A stretch of DNA of 64,000 nt from NCBI GenBank assembly GCA_964023275.1, contig OZ029913.1:50847509-50911508 (forward strand), read 5' to 3'. The position numbers and the translations under genes are program-made. The notes below the pieces were generated by a model, which had not been told where the DNA came from, did no database searches, and saw only the letters and a list, made by a program, of their open reading frames with translations. This DNA is from Norana najaformis (Eukaryota; Annelida; Clitellata; Crassiclitellata; Hormogastridae). Below, piece after piece: positions 63,640 to 64,000 of the stretch; position 1 is the first letter of the stretch; every line of letters begins with the position of its first letter.

Positions 63640-64000
63640 TTTGCACTTCAATCCTCCCAACCCTCCTATCCTCGTTAGTTATTTACAATCCAGTCTTACC
63701 TGTCTATCAGTTCGACCCAAATCTCTTCTGCTCTAAAACGTCTCCTCCCTCCAGTCACCTCATTCGTAAAATATGGAAGTCGCCCCATAGCCATAACTGC
63801 TCCACCCCTGGAATAAACTCTCCCCAGAATTACAAATATTACCTGACCAATCCAACGAACTCACCAACACTACACCTCTTACGATCTCTGCACAGGTCTT
63901 TCACTCAAAACTGAAAACATTCCTTTCCACAAATCCTATCCTGATTCATACCCTTCCCCTTATCTCTCTCCCCGCTCCAAATCTAAACACCACCTACCGT
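63640..64000 (+). mobile_element. LINE ORF C-terminus, CGATTACGATT-tail family
   Basis: Coding-like text in a decayed frame: APPLWNKLPAELQILPDQSN-like sequence, then LTISAQVFHSKLKTFLSTN and the CCTGATTCATACCCTTCCCC UTR start. It is cut by the end of the window. Same region as the reverse copy at 56880-57250. Confidence 0.75.

Overview
This window is animal (metazoan) nuclear DNA. Genes are split into short exons with GT-AG (twice GC-AG) introns of 0.2 to 4 kb, GC content is low, and the introns and spacers are packed with degraded LINEs, a tRNA-derived SINE, DNA transposons, a solo LTR and microsatellites. There are no operons, ribosome-binding sites or CRISPR arrays. The many LINE relics ending in a GCGCTATATAAA-like box and the extreme excess of the palindrome TAGGCCTA suggest a marine invertebrate, perhaps a deuterostome. 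That placement is inference.

All four genes that can be read with confidence lie on the minus strand. (1) 3941-13126 encodes a complete 298-residue protein in five exons that I do not recognise; it has a charged C-terminal helix. (2) 19637-48048 encodes a complete 23-exon, 908-residue family GH31 alpha-glucosidase. It has a type II membrane anchor, a trefoil domain, and both catalytic motifs (DMNEPSNF at residue 488, TGAD ending at residue 616). All exon phases agree across the gene. (3) 56165-59987 holds the last two exons of a single-pass membrane protein with PPxY motifs in its tail. (4) 62388-62621 is the last exon of a cytochrome P450 with the haem-binding loop. The genes show no obvious shared pathway.

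The rest is mostly mobile DNA. Intron 18 of the GH31 gene (24354-28665) holds a decayed PIF/Harbinger element with nested LINE insertions, and beside it a 450-bp solo LTR with a perfect 4-bp target duplication. A decayed hAT-like element lies about 600 bp upstream of GH31 exon 1. At least eleven truncated 3' ends of one LINE family (tail CGATTACGATT) and about six copies of one SINE family are scattered throughout. Less certain coding signals are at 419-645, 15097-15154, 15784-16283, 51432-51659, 53270-53407 and 60367-60825.

I found no wholly new system. The best leads are the unrecognised 298-residue gene, the TAGGCCTA excess, two GC-AG introns and two 35-nt micro-exons in one gene, a perfect 25-bp hairpin at 62035-62089, and a 43-bp perfect repeat inside the Harbinger remnant. 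Everything was read by eye; family names rest on recalled motifs and no database was searched.
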